Source of the DNA: Mauremys mutica
Taxonomy: Eukaryota > Chordata > Testudines > Geoemydidae
Direction of reading: 5' to 3'
NCBI RefSeq assembly: GCF_020497125.1
Contig: NC_059087.1
Span: 14,913,925 to 14,977,924 of the forward strand
Length of the DNA: 64,000 nucleotides
In this document: positions 43,551 through 54,587 of the stretch, piece after piece
How the letters are laid out: every line of letters starts with the position of its first letter
Position numbering within the stretch: position 1 is the stretch's first letter
Notes under the pieces: model-generated
What the model saw: only the letters and a program-made list of their open reading frames with translations
Database searches by the model: none
Told to the model about the DNA's origin: nothing
Made by a program: the position numbers and the translations under genes

Positions 43551-44144
43551 AATAGTGATTATGTCCATATCTATTTGGCTGAGTTACATAAATTCGGCAT
43601 CAAATGCTGTGAAATCCACTTACAGCTATTTCCGCTCTCAAAACCAAAGGGTTACAATGTATATGGTCATTGCCCAATCTAAGATGCAATAGAAATCTGA
43701 GCCCTGATGAAAAAAATTCGACATCCTCCCCACTCGTAGTAGTAACACATGTAGCGCAAAGTACCCTGAATAGTCCAATGGAAATCAGTGACGTTACTCA
43801 TCCTAGTCAGCACTAGGCCTGACAGTGAGCACAGGCTGCTTGAGACATGGATCAGGTCTCCTGGTATTTCTGTGCCTTCATGTGCCATTACCAGCTATTT
43901 GGGACTAGGAGAAACCCTTGTCCTGTGAATAAGTGCTGCAGCACAGGCACCCAATGTCATGGCTTTACATTAGTAACCTACCCAAAGGTTGTAGTGGAGC
44001 AAAGAACATAGGCTCCAATTCAGCAACCTTAAGCTTGAGAGTAGTGCCGTAGAAGTCAGACTGCTCACACACTTAAAGTTTCAGCACCTAGCTAAAGCAG
44101 GGCAGGAGCTCAGCTCTACTGACTTATTATAAATTATTTTACCC
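43551..44144. other. No gene or recognised repeat
   Basis: Unique-looking sequence. Confidence 0.4.
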
Positions 44145-44400
44145 CTAAAGGCCCCAACCAGCCCTATGGCCTCATTATGCTAGACACCATCCAAACTCAT
44201 AGTAAGAGGCCGCCCGTACACTGAAGATCTTATAGGTGTAACAAAAAGAGAAACAGACTCACTCTCTTTGCCCTCCCACCCTTCGTCCGTCTAAGTGACT
44301 TGACCAAGGTCACACAGCAGGTCAGTGGCAGAGTCAAGAATTGCAGCCACAGCTGCTGAGTCACAGTGGGGTGTTCACCCCACTAGACTACAATGCCTTT
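44145..44400 (-). mobile_element. L2-type tail and CORE-SINE body
   Basis: Antisense tail remnants ('ctagacaccatccaaactca', 'tgaagatcttataggtgtaa') followed by a clear antisense SINE body ('aagtgacttgaccaaggtca', 'cacagcaggtcagtggcaga', 'cactagactacaatgccttt'). Confidence 0.65.
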
Positions 44401-44904
44401 CTGGCATCTAGTCTTGTGGTTTAAATATATAATCAGCCTCTTTCTCCACTTCTGTCTCTCTTTTCAACTCTCAGAGCTGTTTCTTCTCACACAAAACAAA
44501 CCAGGATGAAAAAAAAACCCCACAAACATGTACAAACATGCCCTTATTTTTGCCATACAAAGGCAAGAATATGCCAAACAATTCCAACATCAGTAGCAAA
44601 AACATACTATAATATTGCTCCCTCTCCCTATGCTCTCTTTGTATTTTGTCAGAAGCAAACCTTTCAATCACAGTGAGTACTTAGCAGTAATCAGTCAGTC
44701 AGTCACAGACTGCATTTTTCCTTTCACTACAAACAGACTATTGTAAAAAAGTGACTGATAAAACTTTTTAAAATAAGCAAAGCCCTGATCCTTTAATGAG
44801 CTCAGCGGGCAGCCCCATGTATCACTGTGAAGCCTTGACGGCAGCAGGATTCTATGCAGACACAAGAGGACCAGGACTTGTCTTTCAGATCCCTAGTCAA
44901 TACA
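44401..44904. other. No gene or recognised repeat
   Basis: AT-rich sequence; nothing supported. Confidence 0.4.
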
Positions 44905-45061
44905 GGCCAGATTTTCAAAGAATCCCTAAAGATTCACGTAGGGACTCAGTGGAATTTTCAAAAGCATCTAAGGAGGATAGGCACCTACTTCATGGAATTT
45001 AAGGCACCTAACCTGCTAACACACCTTTGAAAAATCCCATTAAGCACTATAAAATCTGGCC
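44905..45061. mobile_element. MITE with GGCCAGATTTT ends, 157 bp
   Basis: Left end GGCCAGATTTTCAAAG and right end CTATAAAATCTGGCC are inverted repeats. The interior folds back ('taggcacctacttc' / 'aaggcacctaacc'). A partial relative starts at 46090. Target duplication is not clear. Confidence 0.7.
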
Positions 45062-45639
45062 CTTCCTCATGCTCTTTTGAAAAGATTTCCTGTAATCTAA
45101 CATGCCTGTATTTTGGGCTTGTATCTTCCTAAATGGAGATGAAAGACAATAAACACCTGCAGTCAGATGCTTTCCCCACTATAAGTGACTTTGTTCCTTG
45201 TTCTGGTCATACATGGTTGTCTCATTTGATATCACAGAAGACAAAGATAAATATTTAAGTAAAGCTGGTTGAAATTTTTTCCATCAAGACATTAGACAAC
45301 AGAGATGGCCTTTCGATTAAAATGAATATTTTCACAACATTTTCATTTTGGTCCAATTTTTCCAGTTGAAAAACCAAAAACCATAAGCATTTTTTTTGTT
45401 TCTTTGCTTGTTTGCTGCAAAATGAAAACATTTCACAAGAAAACATGTGCAGGGTTTCTAATCAGAAACTGAATTTTTTTTAACCAAAAATCTGAATATT
45501 TTAATCAAAAACTACTTTCTAAAAGAACAATTTTTTCCCTTCTCTATTAATTATTTCTTCCCATGTTTTTTTTTTAATTTCCCATGAAAACTGACATTTT
45601 ATGACCAGCTCTAATTTAAAGGCATTTCTACAATCATTT
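45062..45639. other. No gene or recognised repeat
   Basis: Strongly T-rich around 45330-45620; nothing supported. Confidence 0.4.
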
Positions 45640-45747
45640 TCACGGTTGTATCTGAGCACCTCACAAATCTTAATGAAGCTTTAGTCACCCTGATTGATAG
45701 AGAAATATTACTACCCCCGACTCACAGATGGGCAGGCTGAGGCACTC
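45640..45747 (-). mobile_element. CORE-SINE/MIR-like fragment
   Basis: 'ttgtatctgagcacctcaca', 'tattactacccccgactcac', 'agatgggcaggctgaggcac' is the antisense 3' half. The MITE at 45751 follows directly. Confidence 0.6.
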
Positions 45748-45750
45748 TGA

Positions 45751-46075
45751 GGCCTGGTCTACACTGGGGGGGGGGGGTTCGATCGAAGTACCTTAGTTCA
45801 AATTACTTACCCGTCCTCACGGCGCGGGATCGACGTCCGCGGCTCCCTCGTCAACTCCACCACCGCCATTCGCGGTGGTGGAGTTCCGGAGTCGACGGGA
45901 GCGCGTTCGGAGTTCGATATATCGCGTCTAGATGAGACACGTCTAGATGAGATGTGATATATCGCGTCTAGATGAGAACTCCGAGAAATCGATTGCTACC
46001 CGCTGATATGGCGGGTAGTGAAGACGTACCCTGAGACGTACCCTGAGACTAAGTGAAGACGTACCCTGAGACTAA
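45751..46075 (-). mobile_element. Second copy of the three-hairpin CpG-rich MITE, with repeated right end
   Basis: Plus-strand start GGCCTGGTCTACACTGGGG and end GAAGACGTACCC (46031) are the inverse of the copy at 22071. TGA lies on both sides (45748-45750, 46032-46034). Twelve G follow the start. The central hairpin is expanded: gatatatcgcgtctagatga occurs at about 45917 and again at about 45956 with 'gacacgtctagatgagatgt' between them. After the right end, the words 'gacgtaccctgaga' repeat twice more to 46075. Confidence 0.85.
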
Positions 46076-46089
46076 GGCCTACATGACAT

Positions 46090-46144
46090 GGCCTGATTTT
46101 CAGAGTGCTGAAGTCAATGGGAGTCACAGGTGCTGAGCGCATCG
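46090..46144. mobile_element. MITE fragment with GGCCTGATTTTCAGAG end
   Basis: Left terminus and 'gctgaagtcaatgggagtca' only; related in layout to 44905-45061. Confidence 0.5.
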
Positions 46145-46399
46145 GACAATAAAATGTGTCAGAAATAACACACACTGTAAGGTGACTCTGGGAGCCTGTG
46201 GCAAAGCTAATTTAATTGGGATATCAGAGCTAATTACAACTGTTCTTACTCTCCCTTTTCAGGGCTTCTGCTTAACTATTTGGAAAGCACGAGCTAGGGC
46301 TGTGGCTTTTCAGAGCAAACCCAGCACTGTTTAAACCCTGAAATTAGTTCTTAGTATTAGTTCCACCTATCACCTTCTACCTATTTAAGATATTACCAC

Positions 46400-46640
46400 A
46401 GGGTCTGTGCACCTCACAGTCTTTACTGTACTTATATTCAGAATGCCCTTGGGAGGTAGGGCAATATTAACCCACATTTCACAAATGCGGAATACAGAGA
46501 CCTAAGTGACTTGGCCAGGATCATAAGCATGCAGCAGAGCAGAGAATTTTTACCAAATCTGTGAGGGATTAGCTAAGATTTGAACCTGTGACCACTTAAA
46601 CACAAAGCAGGAAGCCACTGCACTGCCTTCAGAGAAAGAA
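46400..46640 (-). mobile_element. CORE-SINE/MIR-like element
   Basis: 'gcacctcacagtctttactg', 'aatattaacccacatttcac', 'aagtgacttggccaggatca', 'ggaagccactgcactgcctt' in antisense order. Confidence 0.65.
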
Positions 46641-47323
46641 TACTGCACAACTGCTTAGTATACTCTTTGTCAGACAAACGTATTTTACGTAGTGCTATAA
46701 ATGCTTTTTCAAAACCAATGTATTTCTCCCACATAGCATTTCAGATAGACACTGCATGTACAGTAAAGAGTATCAGTTTACAGCTCTCAGCAGAATAATC
46801 ACTTGCCTTTATTATAGAATATGTAAGAGTGTGTGTGCGCGCTTACTCCTCTGACCTTCTTAAAAGGCAATTGCCTAGCTTATACGATAGCCTCCCATGT
46901 AACGAGTGCCACCTGACGTCTTCAGCTGTAACCAGCATGAAAAGTGCAGTGTCAGGTCATAGCCAAACATTTCTGTCTTGCCAGCAAACTCTGAATCCTC
47001 TTAACTAGCAGCACTCAGTCCCCAGCAAATGGACGTCTCACTCTTCACAGTTTGGTCAGACAAAAAGTCTTGCTTATTGCTAAAATGTCACAGATAGGAG
47101 ACATAGACACATAAAATATCCAGCCCCTCGATTTCTACCAGGCTCCAGTCCCACTCTAAAGGGCACTACCCCTCCTCCCTATAATCCCAGGTAAATCAGA
47201 TAAGAGATTTACAGACCTCTTCTGATTGAGCTTTGCCTCTGTTCTGGGACTCATTAGTTAGAAGAGAATCCCAATTTAAACAACTAGCTAATAACTAAGT
47301 CTAACATCCATAGCCTCAGCAGC
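46641..47323. other. No gene or recognised repeat
   Basis: Unique-looking sequence. Confidence 0.4.
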
Positions 47324-47331
47324 CTCTAAGG

Positions 47332-47527
47332 CAGCAGTTCCCAAACTTTTAATAGCTGAGTCAACATTAAAAAACCCCAAAAAGACCATTTGCACAACCC
47401 TGTTAGCAAGGCAGCACAGAGGAAACTTTCACTGCCACCGTTCCATGCCTCCATTCTCAGCTGGTCTTTCACACACACTCCCATGCGGTGGAGTAGGAGG
47501 TCATACCTCCAACTTTGGGAAACACTT
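47332..47527. mobile_element. hAT element, 196 bp
   Basis: Left end CAGCAGTTCCCAAACTTTTA and right end AACTTTGGGAAACACTT are inverted repeats. Flanks ctctaagg (47324-47331) and ctctaaat (47528-47535) agree at six of eight positions. Non-coding interior. Confidence 0.7.
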
Positions 47528-47535
47528 CTCTAAAT

Positions 47536-48152
47536 GATGACAGAAATCCCCACTCAGTGCTCCCTCTAGGTCTATAAAATGCACCCAGTGCATCATATGT
47601 TATTTTTACAGGGACTTCCCTATGAAATAGAAACTGGAATGAGACTCATCTGGAGCCAAGATGTAGTAGGCTTAGGGCCCTAGCAGGACTCATGTTCATG
47701 TTACCATCCCCCCTCTGGCTAAACCCACTATAAACCTTTCTCCAATCCCCAGCCCGACCTCTCGAGCGCTGACTGGCTCCCCTTAATGGTGGTGTCTATA
47801 CCAGCTTCAAGCAGCTACCAAGCCTGCTCAGTAGCTACTAACAATGCTTCTGCCCAGTCCCTGTAGCTTCTCTGCTCCCTGCACGTATAGGGAAATACAG
47901 ATGTTCCCACCAGATCTCTTTTATTGCTCTCCCTTCATTTCTACTTTAAAAAAAAAACCAATAAGATGCTGAAGCATAAAAACAGCTGAATTACACTAGG
48001 AATGGGACCTAGGCGCCCAGTCGTATGCCAAGATGCCATCTGTCTGAACCCTGCACTGACTCCCAGGGACCTTCCTTTGCCCTCCAGACCATGGTGCCAT
48101 TGTACCTTTCACAAGATCCCTGAGCCTTACTCCATTTCATCTGCTGCCTTCC
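47536..48152. other. No gene or recognised repeat
   Basis: Near 47554 'cagtgctccctctaggtcta' resembles a hAT terminus but no right end was found. Confidence 0.35.
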
Positions 48153-48160
48153 ACTGCAGA

Positions 48161-49606
48161 CAGGTGTGGCAGGTTTGAATAATTTTTGGTGGTGCCCAGA
48201 ATGGGTCCAAGTCCTGCCCCGTAAGCTGATATATATTTTTTAAAATAATGTAAGAATGGACTGAAAACAGTAAGTGTTTAACAGTTTCCATATATTGAAC
48301 AATGTGGGGGCATGCGGGGGGGGGGGGATGAGGGCTCTGACTGGGGGTGGTGCTGTGGATGAGGTGTTTGGGGTGTAGGAGGGGGCTCAGGGCTAGGGCA
48401 GAGGGATGATGTGTTGGGGAGGTGAGGGCTCTGGCTGGGGCTGTGGGCTCTGGGGTGGGCAGGACCAGCCCAAGCAAAAAAAAAAAATTAAAAAAAAAAA
48501 CCTCTGAGAGCGCAACTGCCGAAGGAAAAAAAACCCAAAACCAATAACCCACAATGCCGCCCCTGGAATTCTGCTGCCCCAAGCACGTGCTTGGTTTGCT
48601 GGTGCCTAGAGCCGGCCCTGGGGGTGGGGCTGGGGATGAGGGGTGTGGGGTGTGGGAGGGGCTCAGGGCTAGGACAGAGGGTTGGGGTGTGGGGGTGAGG
48701 GCTGTGGGGTGGGGCCAGGGATGAGGGGTTCACAGTGCAGGAGGGGGCTCAGGGTGGGGCAGAGGGTTGGGGTTAGGGATCTGGCTGGAGGTGTGGGTTC
48801 TGAGGTGAGGCAGGGCTGAGGAGTTTGGGGTGCAGGCAGGATGCCCCAGGGCTAGGGCCAGAGAGGATGACTCCACAGTCCCCCAGCTCTCTTCCCACTG
48901 GCAGCAGTGAGCTCTGGGGGAGGGGGTCCCCCTCTCCCCCGCCCCCCCCGGCAGCACACTCACCCGGCACCATCACTGCACATGTTCCTAGGGGCCGGGC
49001 CGGGCCCCTCTCAGGTCCAGGAAGGCCCCTCACCTCCCCTGTGGTGGGTGCCGGAGGGGAAGGGGGCTGCCATCACATGTGGCCTCCTCACCTGCTGCCC
49101 CTGACCATAGCCTCACAGGGGATGGGGCTGCCCCTTGCCCCGTGTGGGGCAGGAATGGTGGCTGCAGGCGAGGGGGGTGGATCACACGGTCGGACACTCA
49201 CCCAAGCCCCAGTAGCTGCTCAGGTGAGCTCCAGACTCCATCTCCCGGAAGCCCCTGGGCGTCGCCTCCCGTTGAGTGCCGGGGTAGGGGAGGGCTGCCA
49301 ATCATGTGTGCGCCTCCCCTCCTCAAGTGAAGCAGCCGCCTCAGCCTGCCGCTCTTGTGTTGTAGGCAGCAGCGGCCAGCGGCGAGGGAGTGCAGCACGG
49401 AGCGGCAGGGCAGCCCCCTGCTTGAGGCAGGGCCACTCCGGGGCCGGGGGAGGTGCACGGGTGTGGCAGACAGGGGCTGGGGCACACTCCGGAGAAGGCA
49501 AGGCCAGGGGAGAGAGCTGGCTCCAAACATTGGTGGAGTCAGGCCACCGGGTCCTGAATATTCCTGGAGCCTGGGCACCACGGGCCCATACACCTCGCCA
49601 CCCCTG
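48161..49606. mobile_element. hAT element, 1446 bp, with internal tandem repeats and nested MITE
   Basis: Left end CAGGTGTGGCAGG, right end CCTCGCCACCCCTG, inverted with two mismatches. Flanks actgcaga (48153-48160) and attgcaga (49607-49614) differ at one base. The interior is G-rich: tandem units of roughly 85-110 bp containing 'gatgaggggt-tggggtg...ggctcagggctagg' start near 48358, 48635, 48720 and 48815. A 161-bp MITE sits in this array. Open frames here (up to 260 codons) are compositional and show no transposase, so it is non-autonomous. Confidence 0.8.
48460..48620. mobile_element. hAT MITE, 161 bp, nested, perfect 8-bp TSD
   Basis: Starts CAGGACCAGCCCAAGCA and ends CTAGAGCCGGCCCTG; flanked by ggggtggg (48452-48459, 48621-48628). 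The interior has A-rich runs and 'ccccaagcacgtgcttgg'. Same family as 635, 13870 and 51052. Because the target is itself G-rich tandem sequence, the duplication is slightly weaker evidence here. Confidence 0.8.
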
Positions 49607-49614
49607 ATTGCAGA

Positions 49615-51043
49615 TGGATCTACTCTTGCACTTTGCATGGTTTCGCCTCACCTAGCTGACGTGCTCTAAGCACTCTGCTTGCTAGGGGCAGACCTTATTT
49701 CACCATGCAGAAAAGCATGCAAGACTTCTAGTGAGACCTGCACTGACACATATTAAAAGTGATAGTATTTAAGGAGACTGAATAGCTGCCCAAATTGGTA
49801 ACCGGACACAGAGAGCCTTAAACTGGCAGTGGCTAACCGCTGTTACCATTTGCTTGCTGTTGTGTGAAACCAGTTCGGTGAATTGTCCATTGCCTAGTTG
49901 GAAAGGTCCATGCAAGAAGGAAAACACTATCACAACAGCCACCCTTGGCCTGAGAATCCTAAAAGAAATTCCTTCAGGGCGGGTTTGAGGAACGAAGCTT
50001 GAACTTAGTTCCTGTGCTGCGTCTCTTCTGTGGATATTTGTTTTTATTTCTACCATCAGAGCAAGGGCTATCCTCCGACATGCCCATACAAAGGAGTAAT
50101 AACCCCCTTGCACCTCTTCACAGGCTATCCAGACCATAGGTGGGAAAGCAGTGGAGTAAGCATGACTAATCACTTGTCTTCTCCCTCATCAGAGCAGACC
50201 TTGGCTTCACACACACACACACCCACTCACTGGCCAAGGGAGCTGAGTCAGTAGGGGAGGAAGTGGTATTGCATAGTAATTCACCGTAGGTATTGGTCAG
50301 CAGTACTTTACTACCCATCTCCAAAGGAACAAGCAGAAGGATTGTGACTCTTGAGACATATCTGAGTCATGTTGCTCCCTGGGCTATTCATGGGTTGTTG
50401 CATCTTACACACCACCCTTTGCTCAGGGACATTCCTGAGGTCAGAATCTAGCCCTAAACCAGCACAGCTGAGAACAGAACAAAGCCTCTGTCATGTCTGC
50501 TCAGCAGAGCTAAAGATGATTTCTGAGCCAAAGCTATGGAAAAATGTGTGGAATACTTAAGATGAACATAATAGAGACAGACAGCAAAAGATACACGTGA
50601 AATATTTAATAACTATGGCTCCCTAAACAGCAGTATATGAATATCTCTAACTAAATATTGAACAGTTATTTATTTATACTGTTTGGGAGATTAATAACCC
50701 TAAAGTGTTCTACAAGTGCTTTTCTCTCACCTGTCTGTTCTATCTCCTATCTAGCTCCTATCTGTGTTTTTGGATGACATGCTCAATACTTCAGATACTA
50801 ATGCTAGTATTTTAATTGTCCCAACTAGTCTTTGATGTTAACAGCATGTTTAAGTGCATTGTGGGAGTTCTTGTGTTAATCTCTCATTACTGCAAACCCA
50901 GTCAACAGGTGCATTGATTTACACATTATCATATTTCTTGGCAACAGAAAGAGTTAGAGACTTCTGCCATGTGTGTGTTTGTCTAGTTATTTAAACAAAT
51001 GTTTAGGGTGTGGGAAATACAGAAAAGAACTTATTTTCAAGGA
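49615..51043. other. No gene; one (CA)n run
   Basis: Unique-looking sequence; CA run at 50207-50223. Short open frames show no domain. Confidence 0.4.
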
Positions 51044-51051
51044 CTCCAGGG

Positions 51052-51272
51052 CAGGGGTGGCTCTATGTTTTTTGCCACCCCAAGCATGGCAGACAGGCAG
51101 CTTTCGGCAGTGTCCCTGCGGGAGGTCCGCTGGGGACACGGATTCGGCGGCATTTCCATTCACGCTGCCAAAAGCTGCCTGACTGCTGCCCTCAAGGCGA
51201 CCAGCATGCTGCCCCCTGTGGCATGCCACCCCAGGTACGCCTTTGCTGCGCTGGTGCCTGGAGTCGCCCCTG
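51052..51272. mobile_element. hAT MITE, 221 bp
   Basis: Starts CAGGGGTGGCTCTATG and ends CCTGGAGTCGCCCCTG. Flanks ctccaggg (51044-51051) and ctccagag (51273-51280) differ at one base. Subterminal 'gccaccccaagcatgg' and 'gtggcatgccacccc' match the family at 13870. Confidence 0.88.
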
Positions 51273-51364
51273 CTCCAGAGATCTCTCATACCCTCAGAAA
51301 TGTTTTCTTTGGCTGTGTAGAGAGAACTGAGCAAAAAGCATTAATTAGATAGTTAGGAAAGGTA

Positions 51365-51835
51365 GTGTGACTAGTGGTTAGATCTAATTGCTGTGAGCCT
51401 GGACTTCTGGGTTCCATTTCTAATTATTATTTATGTTGTGGTAGTGCTCCAGTCCCATTGTGCTCAGCGCTGTACACACACATAATGAAGACAGTCCCTG
51501 CCCCAAGGAATTTAGAATCTAAATATTAGACAACAGATGCATGCAACAAACTGAGGGTGGGATCACAAGGTCGCAATGAGACCATTATGAACAATGTGAT
51601 AAGGAGCAGTCACAGCCCACCAGCTGCCTAACCACTAATACAAATCTCCCACCGACTTTATTTGTGACCCTGGATAAGTCACTTGACAGATTTCTCTCGC
51701 TCTGTTCCTCAGTTTACCCTTTTGTTAAATATTGTTAGTAATGTCTCCCTCTCAGGAGGGTTGTGAGACTTATTAAATAAATGCTTGCAAAATGCACTGA
51801 GCTCCAGCCAGAAGGCACTATAGAAGTGGGACTAA
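51365..51835 (+). mobile_element. CORE-SINE split by an antisense L2-type element
   Basis: Head 'gtgactagtggttagatcta' and 'ctggacttctgggttccatt' (to about 51417) is interrupted by an antisense L2-type block 51418-51650 ('gctcagcgctgtacacacac', 'agacagtccctgccccaagg'). The SINE resumes with 'gaccctggataagtcacttg', 'ttcctcagtttaccctttt' and 'gcactatagaagtgggacta'. Confidence 0.65.
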
Positions 51836-52241
51836 TAAAACAATTAACACAGAAATCTCTGTTAATGTAAATTCTCACTGGGGTGCACATAGGGAAAGAA
51901 TGGGGATTGTATTAGTTATTCAGGCTTTATGGCCAGTTTCTCTCTGGAAAGTCCCCACCCCAACTCCAGATCTCCTATGGCACTTCCAGGCTGGGTGCCA
52001 TCTTCATTGTGAAGTAATAGGCTCCTTTATGACCCAGCCAATGTTCGTTGTAGGGATGTATGGTCAGTGATGCTATACGAACACTGAATCTGCTGTCCCT
52101 TACCCCTCTGCTTTCTTCACTGAGAGCAATGGCTGACGTCACCAAAACTGATTCCTGTGACCAGAAAGAAACTTCTTACAATAATATGAGTGTAACAGGG
52201 ATGAGGATGACTCAGACACAGCACTGAGAGTGTCAGTACAG
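51836..52241. other. No gene or recognised repeat
   Basis: Unique-looking sequence. Confidence 0.4.
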
Positions 52242-52244
52242 TAA

Positions 52245-52449
52245 AGGCTTGTCTAGACACATCATTTGTGCATGGCCAGCCTGTGTGTAAATCTACAGAA
52301 TACTACACTGCACACTAACTGTCAACCATGTGGATCCTGTTACCATGCACTGAGAGTTCCCTACTGCTCATGGACATACTCCCATTTCAAAGCAGAGTAG
52401 ATCAAATCACACTAGGGAACTTTTAATGTGTGGTAGTGTAAACTTTGGG
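52245..52449. mobile_element. PIF/Harbinger-like MITE, about 205 bp
   Basis: After taa (52242-52244) it starts AGGCTTGTCTAGACAC; the right end is 'ggtagtgtaaactttggg', a decayed inverse. The interior folds weakly. Confidence 0.55.
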
Positions 52450-52470
52450 TGGGCTGGCATTTACTTCACT

Positions 52471-52650
52471 TCATAGAATATTAGGGTTGGAAGGGACCTC
52501 AGGAGATCATCTAGTCCAACTCCCTGCTCAAAGCAGGACCAATCCCCAGATTTTTACCTCAGTTCCCCAAATGGCCCCCTCAAGGATTGAACTCACAACC
52601 CCAGGTTTAGCAGGCCAATGCTCAAACCACTGAGCTATCCGTCCCCCCCC
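52471..52650 (-). mobile_element. tRNA-derived SINE with CR1-type tail (Cry-like)
   Basis: Reading the minus strand, a tRNA-like head has A-box-like 'tagctcagtggtttgagca' and B-box-like 'gttgtgagttcaatcc', as in RNA polymerase III promoters. The body ends in a CR1-type 3' end (reverse of 'tagggttggaagggacctca', 'ggagatcatctagtcc') and a TATTCTATGA tail. A tRNA head joined to a CR1 tail is the design reported for Cry SINEs of hidden-necked turtles, so this is the best lineage clue in the window. It would be mobilised by CR1 reverse transcriptase. Confidence 0.85.
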
Positions 52651-53695
52651 ATGCCTAAAAAATCCCAACTCCCACAGAAAAGCACCTGGAGACTCAGATT
52701 TCAGTCACTTAGGCTTTTCAGCAAGGATTGCATCGAGTCAACCTCCCCCCCATTCAAGTCTGAAAAGAACACAATGAATGAACTTAACTCTGAAGTATCA
52801 ACTTTATAAAGATAAAGAAATAACTACTTAATTTCTACAACCTAACATGGCTACTTTATAAGCCGCACACATTATCTTCACAGTTATGTCTAAAGAAAAG
52901 AAATTAAATCTAATACAGAGTCCACACACAAACCCAGTGAGAAAAAACTCAAGAGTTCCCAAAAGCTTAGGTTGAGTTTGACTCTCGGTTATAGTCTTTG
53001 ATCACCAAAATCTATACAGTCTGCTGAGTCAAAAAGCACTGCAACAACATCTTCCCACCACTTGCTTGTAGAAATCTTCAGCTGGAATCCAGGCAGACTC
53101 TTCCTTCTCCTCTGCTGAAATCACTCAGTTAGCTAATCAATTAACCAACAACTCAGTTTAAGTATATAGATTTTAAAAAAACCTGTTACAAGAAAAATAC
53201 AAACTGAAAATAGCAAAATATAAGTGACTCTTTCCCCATCATCACATTCAAATTAGAGCAAAGTTGGTGAATCATACTCATTGAGACAACTTAAATAAAA
53301 CAGTCCATTCCAAGCATACAATTAAAATGAAAGAAATTAGTTTTTCCTCCCAATTTCCCCTTTTTACAGTTAACACTGCCAGGGCTTCACTGCTTGAGGG
53401 TTAACAACATCACTAATCTACCACAAAATGCTTCAGAGTTAGAGGAAACAGCCTGTTTTCTGCTCCTACAGCTCAGCATCTTCACATGGCCTTTTCTAAA
53501 GCAACTGCCCTCACTACTTGCCCTTGTGGAATCTGAACCCAGCAACAGGGAATCTATTGCACATACCCAAAATTTCCACACCCAGTTCCAGAAACTTCTG
53601 AGTGTGAAGTCCTAATTGTGCATTTGCCTAGCAACAGTGACCCAGATGCAACACATTTCTACCCGCCCCTAATAGATCTCTTAAAGAGAGAATTC
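52651..53695. other. No gene; possible decayed retroelement
   Basis: A-rich sequence with no confident repeat match. The text at 53370-53600 looks like decayed LTR-type sequence but no ends were found. Confidence 0.3.
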
Positions 53696-53699
53696 CCTG

Positions 53700-53898
53700 T
53701 TAGGGCAAAATTAAGTCAACTTAAGTTATGTTGACTTACAGCCACTACAGAAATTAAACTGCTTTTGTATGTCCACACTACACACCTTGTGTGAGTGGTG
53801 CACATTCTCACCAGGCACTCTTGCACCCATTTAACTGTCAGAGTGTGGCATTGTGGGATGGCTTCTGAAAGGCAGCAACGGTTGATGTAAGTCTACAC
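53700..53898. mobile_element. Foldback MITE interrupted by a hAT element
   Basis: 'attaagtcaacttaagttat', 'gtatgtccacactacacacc' and 'gcattgtgggatggcttctg' look like the body of a turtle MITE that stops at 53899 where CAGAGGCAGG begins. Confidence 0.45.
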
Positions 53899-54587
53899 CA
53901 GAGGCAGGCAAACTACGGCCTGCAGGCCACATCCAGCCTGCGGGACCATCCTGCCCGGCCACTGAGCTTCTGGCCAGGCAGGTAGCCCCCAACTCCTTCC
54001 CTGCTGTCCCCTGTCCCCACAGCCACGCCACCTCACGGGCAGCGCTCTGGGTGGCGAGGCTGCGCACTCATGCAAGACAGAGCAGCAGTGTGTCTGGCTC
54101 TGGCCGGGAAGCGCGGCTCCAGACACGCTGCTCTGAGCGGCATGGTAAGGGGGCCGGGGCCGAAGGGATGGATATGGGGAAGGGAGTCCTGGGGGACAGT
54201 CAAGGGATAGGGAGCAGGGGGTGGTTGGATGGGAAACAGGGGGGATTGGATAGGGGGTGGGATCCCGGGGTAGCTGTCAGGGGGCGAAGGTGTGGATAGG
54301 GGTCGAGGCAGCCAGGGGACAGGGAACAGGGGGGGTTAGATGGGGGGTAGGGTCCTGGGGGGCGGTTAGGGGCCAGGATCCCGGGAGGGGGCGGTCAGGG
54401 GACAAGGAGTGGGGGAAGTTGGATGGGTGGGAGGTTCTGACGGGGGGCAGTCAGAGGGTGGAAAGTGGGAGGGGGCGGACGGGGGCAGGGGCCAGGCTGT
54501 TTGGGCGGCACAGCATTCCCTACCTGGCCCTCCATACAGTTTCGCACCCCGATGTGGCCCTCTGGCCAAAAAGTTTGCCCACCCCTA
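53899..54587. mobile_element. hAT element, about 689 bp, with G-rich tandem repeats
   Basis: Left end CAGAGGCAGGCAAACTACGG and right end AAAAAGTTTGCCCACCCCT are inverted. Flanks gtctacac and ttctattc agree at five of eight. From about 54180 to 54490 it contains degenerate units of the type 'ggatggggggtagggtcctg' plus 'ggggcggtcaggggacaagg'. No domain in the open frames. Confidence 0.7.

Noticed and set aside
48825..49607. 260-codon open frame on the plus strand
   Set aside because: It lies inside the G-rich body of a hAT element, overlaps open frames on the opposite strand, is rich in G, P, S and R from composition alone, and shows no domain.
52560..52645. Possible tRNA gene on the minus strand
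   Set aside because: A- and B-box-like words are present, but the downstream CR1 tail and sequence decay show a SINE head, not a functional tRNA.
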